Assembly (NCBI GenBank): GCA_900471815.1
Contig: UICE01000003.1
Location: 829,558-893,557, forward strand
From: Hyphomicrobiales bacterium
Lineage (GTDB): Bacteria > Pseudomonadota > Alphaproteobacteria > Rhizobiales > Rhizobiaceae
Direction of reading: 5' to 3'
Length of the DNA: 64,000 bases
The position numbers and the translations under genes were made by a program. Under the pieces are notes generated by a model. That model did not search any database, was not told where the DNA came from, and saw nothing but the letters and a program-made list of their open reading frames with translations. Every line of letters begins with the position of its first letter. The stretch's first letter is position 1. This document shows, piece by piece, positions 9,831-18,776 of this stretch.

Positions 9831-11720
9831 ATGACCAAGCGTGCAGCAGTTGCCTTTTTTTACGACGAAGACGGGGTTGTAGACAAATATATGTTGCACC
9901 TTCTTCGTTCGATGAAGGAGCATGTAGATTATCAAGTTTTTGTCTCCAATGGTCCTCTGTCAAAGGAATCTGAGTTATCCTTGGTTGATATCGTCGATGA
10001 TGTTATTATTCGAAAGAACGAAAATTTTGACGTCTGGGCATACAAGGAGGGTATCGAGCATATTGGCTACGATAGGCTTAAACAATTCGACGAATTGATC
10101 CTTTACAATCACACGTTTTATGGCCCAATTTTTCCGTTCAGTGAAATGTTCGACAAAATGGGAACGCTGCTTGTCGACTTTTGGGGCATATCGATCCATG
10201 GGAAGCTTGATCCCAACCCTTTTACGAACACCGGGATTCTTCCCGCTCACATAAACTCACATTTTATTGCCGTGCGGCATCCCCTTCTGTCCTCCAAAGC
10301 ATTCAAGCACTATTGGGACGAAATGGAGCCAATAAACTCATATAATGACTCAGTGCTGAAGCATGAATCGAGATTTACCAAGCATTTTGCGGATTTGGGC
10401 TACAGCTTCGACGCATATGTAAAGCTTGAGGATTATGGTTCTCCTTATCCGGTCTTTATCGACATTGCGGAAACAATTGAGAACCGTAGTCCAATTCTGA
10501 AGCGCCGTATTTTCTTTCATACGCCTTTGTTTCACGACAACCAAGCTATCGATTTGCCACGGGCATTGAGAATTATCGAAGCAGAGAGTGATTACGATAC
10601 CGATCTGATCTGGGAGAATATTTCCCGAACCACTAAACCTCGGGAACTAAGCGCCAATGCTGGGCTTCTGAAAATTCTGCCAAAAGACTCTGCAATAAAG
10701 AAGCCGTCAAAATTGAGAATTGCGGTTTGCGCGCACGTTTATTACGTCGATCTACTGCCGGAACTTCTTGCGTTTGCAAATAATATTTCGGGAAAATTTG
10801 ATTTCATCTGCACGACTGACAGTGAAGACAAGAAAATTCTAATTGAAAAAGCGCTCGGAAAAGAAATGGCAATAGCCCGATTTGACGTGCGTATGGTGGA
10901 AGAGAACCGTGGGCGCGACATGTCAGCCCTGTTCATCACTTGTCGAGATATTTTCCTTGAGGATCGCTATGACCTCGTTTGCAGATTACATACCAAGAAG
11001 TCCCCACAGGTCGGACAGACACAGAGTTTGATATTTAAGCGGCATCTACTCGAGAATCTTTTGTATTCAAAAGGATATGTGTCGGAACTAACTCGAATGT
11101 TTGAACAAAACTCAAATATTGGAATGGCCTATCCACCAGCAATTCACATCGGCTATAGCACTTTGGGGAATGGATGGTTTGCCAATAAGCCGACGGTCGA
11201 GCAAATAATGTTAGACTTGGACATTCATGTTCCGTTGGACGACGACACACCTGTGGCCCCTTATGGTACAATGTTCTGGTTTCGACCGGACGCATTGAAA
11301 AAACTCTTCGAACACAAATGGAAATGGGGCGATTTCAATGCCGAGCCAGATCATGTTGATGGAGGGCTTGCTCACGGACTTGAACGATCGATGAGTTATG
11401 TTGCAGCGGATAGCAGATTCATAACAATGCAAGTGATGAATCCGGATCAAGCGGCATTCAGTTATGGACTGCTTGAGTACAAACTGCAGACACTGTTGGC
11501 TCATGCACCACGGGTTCATTTTCTAGGCGTAGAAGGATTTATGAAATCTTGGAAGGCGGCAGGGCATCCGACTGTCAGGTGGGGTCTGAAGACAACGGGC
11601 AAAGAGTTTCTCTTGGCATTCAAGCGCTCGTTGTTGTATCGATTCCCAAGACTCTTTTACGTGTTGCGCCCGCTGTACCGGCTAGGTCGATCCACGGCCA
11701 AAGTGCTTCACATTCGGTAA
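9831..11720 (+). CDS. Rhamnan synthesis F (RgpF)-family protein
   Basis: 629-residue cytosolic protein of the RgpF family (PF05045), found in clusters for rhamnose-rich polysaccharides, where members are thought to act as glycosyltransferases. Residues ~1-255 hold the first half (AVAFFYDEDGVVDKYMLHLL, LILYNHTFYGPIFPF). From ~290 a second half follows with KLRIAVCAHVYYVDLLPELL, VEENRGRDMSALFITCRD, LHTKKSP and APYGTMFWFRPDAL; the GRD and GTMFW signatures are typical. The start has GGAG about 10 nt upstream. It heads the rightward arm of the glycan island. The exact sugar transferred is unknown. Confidence 0.85.
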   Translation: MTKRAAVAFFYDEDGVVDKYMLHLLRSMKEHVDYQVFVSNGPLSKESELSLVDIVDDVIIRKNENFDVWAYKEGIEHIGYDRLKQFDELILYNHTFYGPIFPFSEMFDKMGTLLVDFWGISIHGKLDPNPFTNTGILPAHINSHFIAVRHPLLSSKAFKHYWDEMEPINSYNDSVLKHESRFTKHFADLGYSFDAYVKLEDYGSPYPVFIDIAETIENRSPILKRRIFFHTPLFHDNQAIDLPRALRIIEAESDYDTDLIWENISRTTKPRELSANAGLLKILPKDSAIKKPSKLRIAVCAHVYYVDLLPELLAFANNISGKFDFICTTDSEDKKILIEKALGKEMAIARFDVRMVEENRGRDMSALFITCRDIFLEDRYDLVCRLHTKKSPQVGQTQSLIFKRHLLENLLYSKGYVSELTRMFEQNSNIGMAYPPAIHIGYSTLGNGWFANKPTVEQIMLDLDIHVPLDDDTPVAPYGTMFWFRPDALKKLFEHKWKWGDFNAEPDHVDGGLAHGLERSMSYVAADSRFITMQVMNPDQAAFSYGLLEYKLQTLLAHAPRVHFLGVEGFMKSWKAAGHPTVRWGLKTTGKEFLLAFKRSLLYRFPRLFYVLRPLYRLGRSTAKVLHIR

Positions 11721-11834
11721 CAGAGAACCAACATTTTGATTCCGCAGATGTCATAGTAAATTAAAACTAGATAATTGACATTATTGTTTCTGAATGGAAT
11801 AGGCATCTCAAGATCCATGAAGGTTTGCTAAATC

Positions 11835-12686
11835 ATGAAATTTCTTGTTACCGGCGCCAATGGCTATGTTGGACGCTATGTCACCAAAGCTTTGGTTCGC
11901 CGCGGAGAAGAAGTTGTCGCCGCAATTCGGAGCAGAACAGACGGTCTCGAGGGCGCTACAATATATTCAGGTGATATTTTGCAGTCGACCTCGGATATAT
12001 TTGATGAAACCGGTAGGCCAGACGTAGTAATTCACCTTGCTTGGGAAGACGGGTTTATTCATCAAAGCCCGAAGCATTTAGAGAATTTGACGGCACACAC
12101 ATCGTTTATTGAGAATATGTTGAAAGGCGGGCTCAAGCAGATACTTTCAGTCGGCACGTCCCATGAGATAGGCTTCCATACTGGGCCCGTCGATGAAAAC
12201 ACGCCGACACGTCCGTTACATCCCTATGGAGTCGCCAAAAATCATTTGAGGCAAGTGCAATCTTTGTTATGTCAGCAGTATCAGGCCGTTGATCAATGGG
12301 CGCGATGCTTCTACATATGGGGCGATGATGCACGAAACAATTCAATCTTTACAAAGCTTCTCAAAGCGGAAGAAGAGGGAAAAGCAGAATTCCCGTTGAA
12401 TTCAGGAGAGCTCTTGTATGACTTCGTTCATGTTGCGGAGCTTGGAGAAATGATCGCTGATGCAGCAAGCCAAAAAGATGTGACGGGCATCATCAATTGT
12501 TGTTCTGGCGATCCGGTTTCGCTAAAAACCATGGTTCTTAATTTCATTGAAACCCATGGACTTAAAATTAAGCCAGTTTGGGGTGCCTTTCCACTGAGGC
12601 CGTATGATTCACGAGCCATTTGGGGAGACAATAAGAAGATTATCTTATCACGCAAATCGCTGGAAACTTTAAAGGTTGCGGCCTAG
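11835..12686 (+). CDS. NAD(P)-dependent sugar epimerase/dehydratase/reductase (extended SDR)
   Basis: 283-residue extended short-chain dehydrogenase with the N-terminal GANGYVGRY dinucleotide loop and the YGVAK (YxxxK) catalytic pair in RPLHPYGVAKNHL. This family interconverts nucleotide sugars, usually by 4-keto reduction or epimerisation; the tight family with DVVIHLAW suggests a 4-ketohexose reductase, but substrate cannot be fixed from sequence. It probably supplies a sugar donor to the surrounding glycosyltransferases. The acyltransferase gene begins 2 nt after its stop, so the two are likely coupled. Confidence 0.85.
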   Translation: MKFLVTGANGYVGRYVTKALVRRGEEVVAAIRSRTDGLEGATIYSGDILQSTSDIFDETGRPDVVIHLAWEDGFIHQSPKHLENLTAHTSFIENMLKGGLKQILSVGTSHEIGFHTGPVDENTPTRPLHPYGVAKNHLRQVQSLLCQQYQAVDQWARCFYIWGDDARNNSIFTKLLKAEEEGKAEFPLNSGELLYDFVHVAELGEMIADAASQKDVTGIINCCSGDPVSLKTMVLNFIETHGLKIKPVWGAFPLRPYDSRAIWGDNKKIILSRKSLETLKVAA

Positions 12687-12688
12687 CC

Positions 12689-13810
12689 TTGCAGTTCTCA
12701 CAAGCTACGCCTACTAGATTTGCTTATCTCAACGCATTGCGTGGACTGGCAGCTCTTTGGGTGCTTCTGGTACATGTCGCGAAAATGCCCCAACCCATAA
12801 TGGCTTTGCCCAGTTGGTTTGACATCTACATTGCCAACGGAACGATGGGTGTTGAGCTCTTCTTTGTTGTTAGCGCGTTTTCGTTATGTCTAAGTATGCC
12901 GGGCCACGTTGCTGAAGAAAGGCCATGGCTGGGATTCGCGCTGAGACGTTTCTTTCGTATAGCGCCGTTATTCTATGTAATGATCCTGGTGACCGCATTT
13001 TTTAATCCCGCTGGTTTTTTATATAATGTTAAAACGGTTGCCGTGAATCTTTTATTTGTTTTCAATTTTTTCCCAGGTCATGGTTTCCAAACATCGGTTG
13101 TTTTGGCTGGATGGACTATTGGCGTTGAAATGGTGTTCTACCTTATCTTCCCAATGTTGTATGGAGTGACCAAAAGTCTCCCGCGGTCAATTGTTGCGCT
13201 ACTGGTATCCCTTGCTGTCGCCAAAATATTTGTGACGTTATTGCCGATATTAGTAAGCGATGTGAAGAGCTATTTGAATTATTCCGTATTCTATCGATTG
13301 CCGATCTTCATGTGCGGTCTTGTAGCCTTCTATGTAACACCTTTGCTGAAAGAGCATTCGCGCAAACAGGAGATTGGAGCGATCTTATTAGCTTCTGTGC
13401 CTGTCCAGTTTTTCGCTGTAACATCTAATTCCGTATCATTCATTGATGCATATCATTGGTATGGTATCATGTTCGGCTGTCTCGTCGTTGGACTAGGCTT
13501 GTGCCCAATTCGTTTTCTCGTAAACGATGTAACTGAGTGGATTGGGAAGATAAGTTTTTCTGTTTACTTGGTTCACAGTCCGATTATTGTTCTGTTGTTT
13601 CCGATTTACAAAGAGATTCAGAATTCCGAATTTAGCCGCATTGGTGGGTACCTCGTTGCAGTTGGTATTACATTAATTTGCGTACTACCGGTGGCAGCCT
13701 TGAGCTTCTATCTATTCGAGAATCCAATAAATATAAAAGGCAAGCAATGGGCAACCCGATTGGCGGGCCGATCCAAAATGCTTGGCGTACCATCTCCAGC
13801 GGTGGAATAG
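12689..13810 (+). CDS. Acyltransferase 3 (OafA/YrhL-type) membrane O-acyltransferase
   Basis: 373-residue integral membrane protein with about ten hydrophobic segments. The N-terminus carries the family motif YLNALRGLAALWVLLVH (Arg and catalytic-type His), then GVELFFVVSAF and RRFFRIAPLFY. Such enzymes add acetyl or other acyl groups to O-antigen or capsule sugars at the membrane. The start is a TTG 2 nt after the epimerase stop; the first ATG would cut into the essential RGLAAL motif, so TTG is required. It ends the first three-gene unit of the island. Confidence 0.86.
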   Translation: MQFSQATPTRFAYLNALRGLAALWVLLVHVAKMPQPIMALPSWFDIYIANGTMGVELFFVVSAFSLCLSMPGHVAEERPWLGFALRRFFRIAPLFYVMILVTAFFNPAGFLYNVKTVAVNLLFVFNFFPGHGFQTSVVLAGWTIGVEMVFYLIFPMLYGVTKSLPRSIVALLVSLAVAKIFVTLLPILVSDVKSYLNYSVFYRLPIFMCGLVAFYVTPLLKEHSRKQEIGAILLASVPVQFFAVTSNSVSFIDAYHWYGIMFGCLVVGLGLCPIRFLVNDVTEWIGKISFSVYLVHSPIIVLLFPIYKEIQNSEFSRIGGYLVAVGITLICVLPVAALSFYLFENPINIKGKQWATRLAGRSKMLGVPSPAVE

Positions 13811-14439
13811 CAGATCGTCGCACGGCCAAAATTGCAAATCGTGGCGCATTGCATCCACCAAGCAGGTTGGCCAAGACCAAGCTAGCGAAGTGCAATTCGG
13901 CTAGCCCATTGCTAATCCACGACACTATATCGCGGCATTCCCGCTGCGCTCTCGGCAGTCCGCGCTCTATTGAGTGCCGCACTCTATTGAATAAGGTGGA
14001 AGCGCAATTGCCCTAACGCGATATCTCGGCTTACGCTCGATCAAGCAATAGAGATCCAGAGCAATAGACGCAGCACCTAGTCTTGCTGCGGCCAGAAATG
14101 AGACCAGATACGACTGAGGTAAGGTCTCATCTTCGAGTCCATGTTCTCATTCTTGGTCGACCAATTTCGTAGATAACTTGGAAAATCACTATAAACTGAC
14201 GGCAGAAATTTTCCCGGGATCGCTATTGCGCCCGCCAGGCTGGGGCTGGCGCCGTTGGGAACATATCCACGTTGCTCAAAAGCTTACAGCGTTGTCATCA
14301 CGAGATATGAGACCGCCGGCGATTACATCGCCCGGTGGCTGCGGTCTGCAGGTGCAGCGTCAGCAACTTCCGATTGCAAAGGAATCTGTTTTATTGCAAT
14401 GCTTTTTAGTGATATTTAAAATATGAGCTGGGATCGTAT
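13811..14439. other. 629-nt stretch without a recognisable gene
   Basis: Several short open frames exist on both strands, but none has a family motif, a good ribosome site, or composition like the neighbours. It is bounded by the acyltransferase and the serralysin-like gene and may hold the protease promoter. It may also contain decayed coding DNA, since leftward frames here give protein-like but interrupted segments. I could not assign them. Confidence 0.4.
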
Positions 14440-15966
14440 ATGTGTATGCTTTGCAAAATCGGACTGAAAAGGTTTCACCCATCTGCGGACAACTTGGACT
14501 ATGATTCTGCAAATCTAATTGCAGCAGGCACAGCCATTGGACAGTCAAGTAATTTGACTGCCAATACACTTGATCCGTCTTTTGATCACTATATCGAGTA
14601 CCTTCGAAGTGGTTTTTGGCAAGCAAAGAACCTGCCTATTCAGCAGCAACCTGATCTTATAGTGCAGGTAGATTTGTCTGGGTTGATGGGCAGTGATTCC
14701 GCAACACAACTGGCGGATACACGCGCGGCTATGGCCGTATGGTCAAGCACCATGCCCATAACATTTGAGGAAGTCACCGAAGGCAGCCCATTTGACATTA
14801 AATTCACTAATACAGATTCGGGCGCTTATTTTGACTCATATTCCAAGATCATTAATGTCAATAAATACTGGAACTCGGGTAGCGGCGGCTTCTCCCTCGG
14901 CCGGTATGGTTTTCAATCTATTATTCACGAGATTGGTCACGCACTAGGACTTGGTCACGGCGGAAGTTACAATGCGCTCGGCATTTGGAATGAAGAGTTC
15001 AATTACGACCGTTCTGCTGAATACACATACGATTCATGGCAATATTCGATAATGTCGTACTTTAGCCCCAGTCAGGCCCACCATTCGCCATATGATTACT
15101 TCCTCACTACCCCTAGAATTGCTGACATCGAAGCCCTGAGCCGAAAGTATTTTATGAATACTAGTGGAGTCTTCCAGCAAGTCAGCGCAAATACTTCCAA
15201 TGACGTTTACGGTTTTGGTGGAAAGAGTGGTTTTGCGTTAGCCGGCAGCGGATATCTCCATAATGTTGGTTTCACTATTCATGATACGGGCGGTTGGGAT
15301 AGTCTTGATTTTTCCGGTTCAACAACTGGAACAACTTTAAACTTGAATCCAGGCGCTTTCTCTAGCGTCAATGGCTTTTTTTACAATGTCAGTATTTACA
15401 ATGGCCACAACACGAACCAGACCGATTACTTTATAGAGATTGGTGCCGGAAGTGCTTTCAATGACTTCATTACCGGTAATGAGGGCCGCAATGGCCTTTA
15501 CGGAAATGCCGGTGACGACTGGATGAGTGCGAACGGAGGTAATGATGTACTTATTGGATGGATCGGTAATGATGCCATGGATGGAGGCAATGGTGACGAT
15601 TTTCTAGATAGTGGTCCGGATAATGATGTGTTGTATGGAGGATCTGGTAATGATCAGCTTTATGGCGGCGCTGGAAATGATGTCTTAAATGGTGGGTTAG
15701 GTTGGGACCGATTTGAAGGCGGGACAGGCGCCGATACCTTTCAATTCACCAATGACATTGAGTACGGCGTGACCGAAGCTATTGCTGATTTTACTGCTGG
15801 CCAAGACATTTTTGCACTCTCATCAGCCTATATTGGACGGACGTTTGTGCAGGATACCTCCAATGGTGTTATGATCTCCGTTCCTGTCGGTAATGGTTAT
15901 TGGAATGCTTTAATCTACGGAACCCGTGATGTATTGGCAGTCCAACACAGTTTTTCCTATGCATAA
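14440..15966 (+). CDS. Serralysin-like (M10) zinc metalloprotease with RTX repeats
   Basis: 508-residue predicted secreted protease. Zinc site HEIGHALGLGH at 163-173 gives ligands H163, H167 and H173 and base E164; the Met-turn SIMSY (203-207) supplies M205 and the serralysin Tyr. From ~340 to 440 there are six or more GGxGxDxxx-type RTX calcium repeats (GGNGDDFLD, GGSGNDQLYG, GGAGNDVLNG), then the C-terminal serralysin segment ending in hydrophobic residues, which fits type I secretion without a signal peptide. No type I exporter genes are nearby. The ATG at 14440 has a weak ribosome site, so the N-terminus is uncertain. A protease is unusual inside a glycan locus. Confidence 0.85.
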   Translation: MCMLCKIGLKRFHPSADNLDYDSANLIAAGTAIGQSSNLTANTLDPSFDHYIEYLRSGFWQAKNLPIQQQPDLIVQVDLSGLMGSDSATQLADTRAAMAVWSSTMPITFEEVTEGSPFDIKFTNTDSGAYFDSYSKIINVNKYWNSGSGGFSLGRYGFQSIIHEIGHALGLGHGGSYNALGIWNEEFNYDRSAEYTYDSWQYSIMSYFSPSQAHHSPYDYFLTTPRIADIEALSRKYFMNTSGVFQQVSANTSNDVYGFGGKSGFALAGSGYLHNVGFTIHDTGGWDSLDFSGSTTGTTLNLNPGAFSSVNGFFYNVSIYNGHNTNQTDYFIEIGAGSAFNDFITGNEGRNGLYGNAGDDWMSANGGNDVLIGWIGNDAMDGGNGDDFLDSGPDNDVLYGGSGNDQLYGGAGNDVLNGGLGWDRFEGGTGADTFQFTNDIEYGVTEAIADFTAGQDIFALSSAYIGRTFVQDTSNGVMISVPVGNGYWNALIYGTRDVLAVQHSFSYA

Positions 15967-16219
15967 GGTTGAGTCGTCTTCTTCCCGGCAGATTTGACGG
16001 AAGAATAAATTTCTCATCCGAGAGCAACTATCCAGTGTGGCCCAGGCTTGTGTTTTGCGGCAAACATACGGAACTATATATGATCGCTGGCTCCAAGCAT
16101 TGAAGGATATAGCTAGCATAAAATGTGACTTGAACGATTGGCGTTGCCGGGATCTTTATGACAACTGGAGAAACTGCCCGAATGTGCAATGGTCGACACT
16201 CAACCAATAGAAAAAATGT
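15967..16219. other. Gap between convergent island arms
   Basis: About 250 nt between the protease stop and the leftward methyltransferase stop. I see no gene, no strong terminator hairpin and no repeat in it. Confidence 0.4.
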
Positions 16220-16948
16220 CTATGTCCGCACAAGTTGAGCAAACATATCAATCTCACCTGGAGGCGTTTTCGTGACTACACCTAGTTTGTAAGGAATAAG
16301 GTTTTCGTCAATGAGAGTCTGGATTTCGTCATAAAAAGTTTCTGTTGTGAAGACCCAGCAATGAGCATCGACATAATCGCTAATAGATTTTCTTGCCATT
16401 TCAATCGAATATTCAAGCGTGTGAACAAGGGAGCCGTTTCTCTCGTGCCAGCGATAGTAGTCGAACACCTGAATCGGTGATGGCTTCGTTTGACGTAGTA
16501 TATTGGCTGCGAAAAAGTCCTTTTGTTCAGAAATGGAACGTCTGCTGTCGAAAGTATGCTCCTTATTAGGAACAATCAGTGACAAGATGCCGCCTGGTTT
16601 CAAAACATGTCCAATATCCTGAAGCCAGGAAATAATGTCAGGGACATGTTCGATTACGTGGGATGCAATCACATAGTCAAACTTCAAACTGTCCGGCACA
16701 ACATCTCGCAAATAGCCACCATTTGTCACGAAATCAACATCAACAATACTATTGATGTCCACCGTTGGCGTGTTTACGTGATTTCGTCGCAAATCCGCCG
16801 TAGAGCAGTAGTCAGCATAAAAAACTTGGCCAGCAGTTGGCCTGGCAATCGGATTGTCTAACGCGCCGATTTCGAGGCCGACCATGCTCCGTTGGTCAAT
16901 GTTTTGAAAGACTTGCTCTACCCTGGATAGTGTGCGGTCTATGATCAA
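16220..16948 (-). CDS. Class I SAM-dependent methyltransferase
   Basis: 242-residue methyltransferase (UbiE/type 11-like) with the SAM loop MVGLEIGALDNP near residues 22-33, an acidic strand end, and FDYVIASHVIEHV followed by LKPGGILSLIVPN. It presumably methylates a sugar or terminal residue of the island's glycan. A longer frame opens at 17104, but the TTG at 16948 is preceded by GGGGGAG with 8-nt spacing, and the extra residues look unlike the family, so the TTG is preferred. It is the last gene of the leftward arm, about 300 nt after the RgpF-like gene. Confidence 0.75.
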   Translation of the reverse strand: MIIDRTLSRVEQVFQNIDQRSMVGLEIGALDNPIARPTAGQVFYADYCSTADLRRNHVNTPTVDINSIVDVDFVTNGGYLRDVVPDSLKFDYVIASHVIEHVPDIISWLQDIGHVLKPGGILSLIVPNKEHTFDSRRSISEQKDFFAANILRQTKPSPIQVFDYYRWHERNGSLVHTLEYSIEMARKSISDYVDAHCWVFTTETFYDEIQTLIDENLIPYKLGVVTKTPPGEIDMFAQLVRT

Positions 16949-17251
16949 TTTGGTTTCTCCCCCTAAATGGCCGCTAACACAGGTTGGCGTTTGGAAAAAG
17001 TGCTTTCTAACCTCTGCTGTTGCAATACAATCGACATGAATGTGAAGGCTTGACCAGATCGTAGAGGTAAAGCGGCAAGACGCTATCTCGACTTCCGACG
17101 GCAAGATTAACCGCCTTGTATTGTGCTGGTTTGTTTTTCATTGGTGCGCTGCCCTGCGGCGCCAAGGGCAAGTCGGCAATGGTAATTTGCAATGTATTGA
17201 TGCTGTGGATGTCGCCGCCTACTTTCCATCTACTTCCAAAGCCAAGAAATA
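16949..17251 (-). pseudogene. Possible FkbM-type methyltransferase remnant
   Basis: On the minus strand a segment near 17030-17160 translates as AVNLAVGSRDSVLPLYLYD, which resembles the conserved strand region of FkbM-family methyltransferases. A second piece, SSLHIHVDCIATAEVRKHFF, lies in another frame just downstream. The two would join only through a frameshift, and no start or SAM site is present. It may be the relic of a replaced sugar methyltransferase; the resemblance is short and could be chance. Confidence 0.25.
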
Positions 17252-18775
17252 TCAGAAGTACTCAAGCCTCCTTTCCCTGGCTAATACCGGCGATAGCTCT
17301 TTTTCACAGCCTGCTTCCAGCAATGTCCAGCCTTGGGAGTGCAGTGCCATCGGTATGGCGCGCTCCAAAACATGGCCGTAAGTGCCATCCCGCTCACCAC
17401 CCTCGCTTTCGAATTGCGCAAAGTCCACAGACTCCAAAATTTCGTTCGCACATTGGGAGCGAATCCAAAACATTGTTCCCGCGTAAAAGCCTAGATCGTC
17501 TGAGGTGGGGATGGCATAACCTCCGCGCTCCATAAACTCGCATACTCGTCTTTCGTTTGCCCCCCAATATCCGAGGTCGCTGACGTAAGAACCTTGAGCA
17601 CCAATCATTGCCAATTTAGGGGAGGTTTCAAATTGCCGAATAATATCGTCAATACCGCCAAAATCTGGAAGTAATTGATCCAAGAGATCCCTACGCCACT
17701 TCTCGCCGAGTGGTGAATAAAGGCTGCGTTTGCCATGTATCTTGAGGATAGGAATGTTGTCAGCTAATCCCAGAAGCCGAAGAGCAACAAAGAATGGTAA
17801 TACATCTCGACCTTTGTTCTCTGTTGCTAATACGTTCAAATAAACTTTCTTTCGCTTCCATCTCGTCTTAAATGCGGAGAGTATGGACGAATTTGACGAT
17901 GTGACATGGATTTCACAGCCATCGGGCAGGCGTTCGAGTTTTAATATAAGTTCGTCCACCACTTCTTCGTAGTGGCAATGACAAATGACGACTGCCGGCG
18001 GCTCTGGTTGTGGCACCTGCACGGGCAATCCGGCTGTTGTTGTAGCGGCTTCTAATGCGATTGCGGCCATGCGTGGCGTTTCGGCCAGCCGCAACGGATT
18101 CTTGACGAGGCGTTCATATTTTACAATGCCGCAACGATCCTCAATCTCTTCAGCGTAATCATGGGTAGGGTTGATACCCCTTTTGCGCTGTTCACTCGAG
18201 ATATGACCGGAGAGCTTGCTGGTATCGACAAGCGACGAAAATGATACATTCAGATCATTCAGACAGTGCGTTAGACCAATTTCGTAAGCGAAAATAACGC
18301 TTAGGCGTGTGGGTTGCGGTCGCACGCCACTTAGAAATTCATGGAATAATCGCTGTGAAAAAACCTTTCGGTCGATAGCGAATAAATAGCTTTGTCCGTG
18401 CCTAATGATTTGTGACGAACAGGTCAAAAATGCTGCACCATCTTTTGCAGATACCAGCTTTAACAAAGTATCGGCGAACTTCTTCTCATCGGAAATAAAG
18501 TAACTATCGTTTGTGAATAGAATTTTGTCAGCTCTCGTGTCGCCTTGGAGAACATCGACGCCGACCGCATAACTCATGAAATCGTAACCGACATTGTCAC
18601 GGGCTATGACGGAAAAACCTAGCTGTTTGGCGATCTCTGAATCTTGTTGTGATATCCCTGTTGAAACGACCACAGCTTTTTGGACGTGGGGCCTGATTGC
18701 AGTCAACAATGTGTGCCAATTTTTCGACCGCTCGCTATAGGGATCGAAATGAGCAATGACGGCATTCACAATCAT
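17252..18775 (-). CDS. Second RgpF-family (rhamnan synthesis F) protein
   Basis: 507-residue relative of the protein encoded at 9831-11720. It has the N-terminal AVIAHFDPYSERSKNWHTLL, LFTNDSYFISDE, and in the second half VLATENKGRDVLPFFVALRLL, LKIHGKRS and FYAGTMFWIR; the GRD and GTMFW signatures are shared. It presumably forms a glycosidic link in the same polymer. The start lies 1 nt from the stop of the WbsX-like gene, so these are one transcription unit. Acceptor and sugar are unknown. Confidence 0.85.
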   Translation of the reverse strand: MIVNAVIAHFDPYSERSKNWHTLLTAIRPHVQKAVVVSTGISQQDSEIAKQLGFSVIARDNVGYDFMSYAVGVDVLQGDTRADKILFTNDSYFISDEKKFADTLLKLVSAKDGAAFLTCSSQIIRHGQSYLFAIDRKVFSQRLFHEFLSGVRPQPTRLSVIFAYEIGLTHCLNDLNVSFSSLVDTSKLSGHISSEQRKRGINPTHDYAEEIEDRCGIVKYERLVKNPLRLAETPRMAAIALEAATTTAGLPVQVPQPEPPAVVICHCHYEEVVDELILKLERLPDGCEIHVTSSNSSILSAFKTRWKRKKVYLNVLATENKGRDVLPFFVALRLLGLADNIPILKIHGKRSLYSPLGEKWRRDLLDQLLPDFGGIDDIIRQFETSPKLAMIGAQGSYVSDLGYWGANERRVCEFMERGGYAIPTSDDLGFYAGTMFWIRSQCANEILESVDFAQFESEGGERDGTYGHVLERAIPMALHSQGWTLLEAGCEKELSPVLARERRLEYF

Positions 18776-18776
18776 A

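Noticed and set aside
14178-14426. 82-codon frame before the serralysin-like gene
   Set aside because: No ribosome site, no family features, unusual Trp/Pro/Arg-rich start; probably chance.
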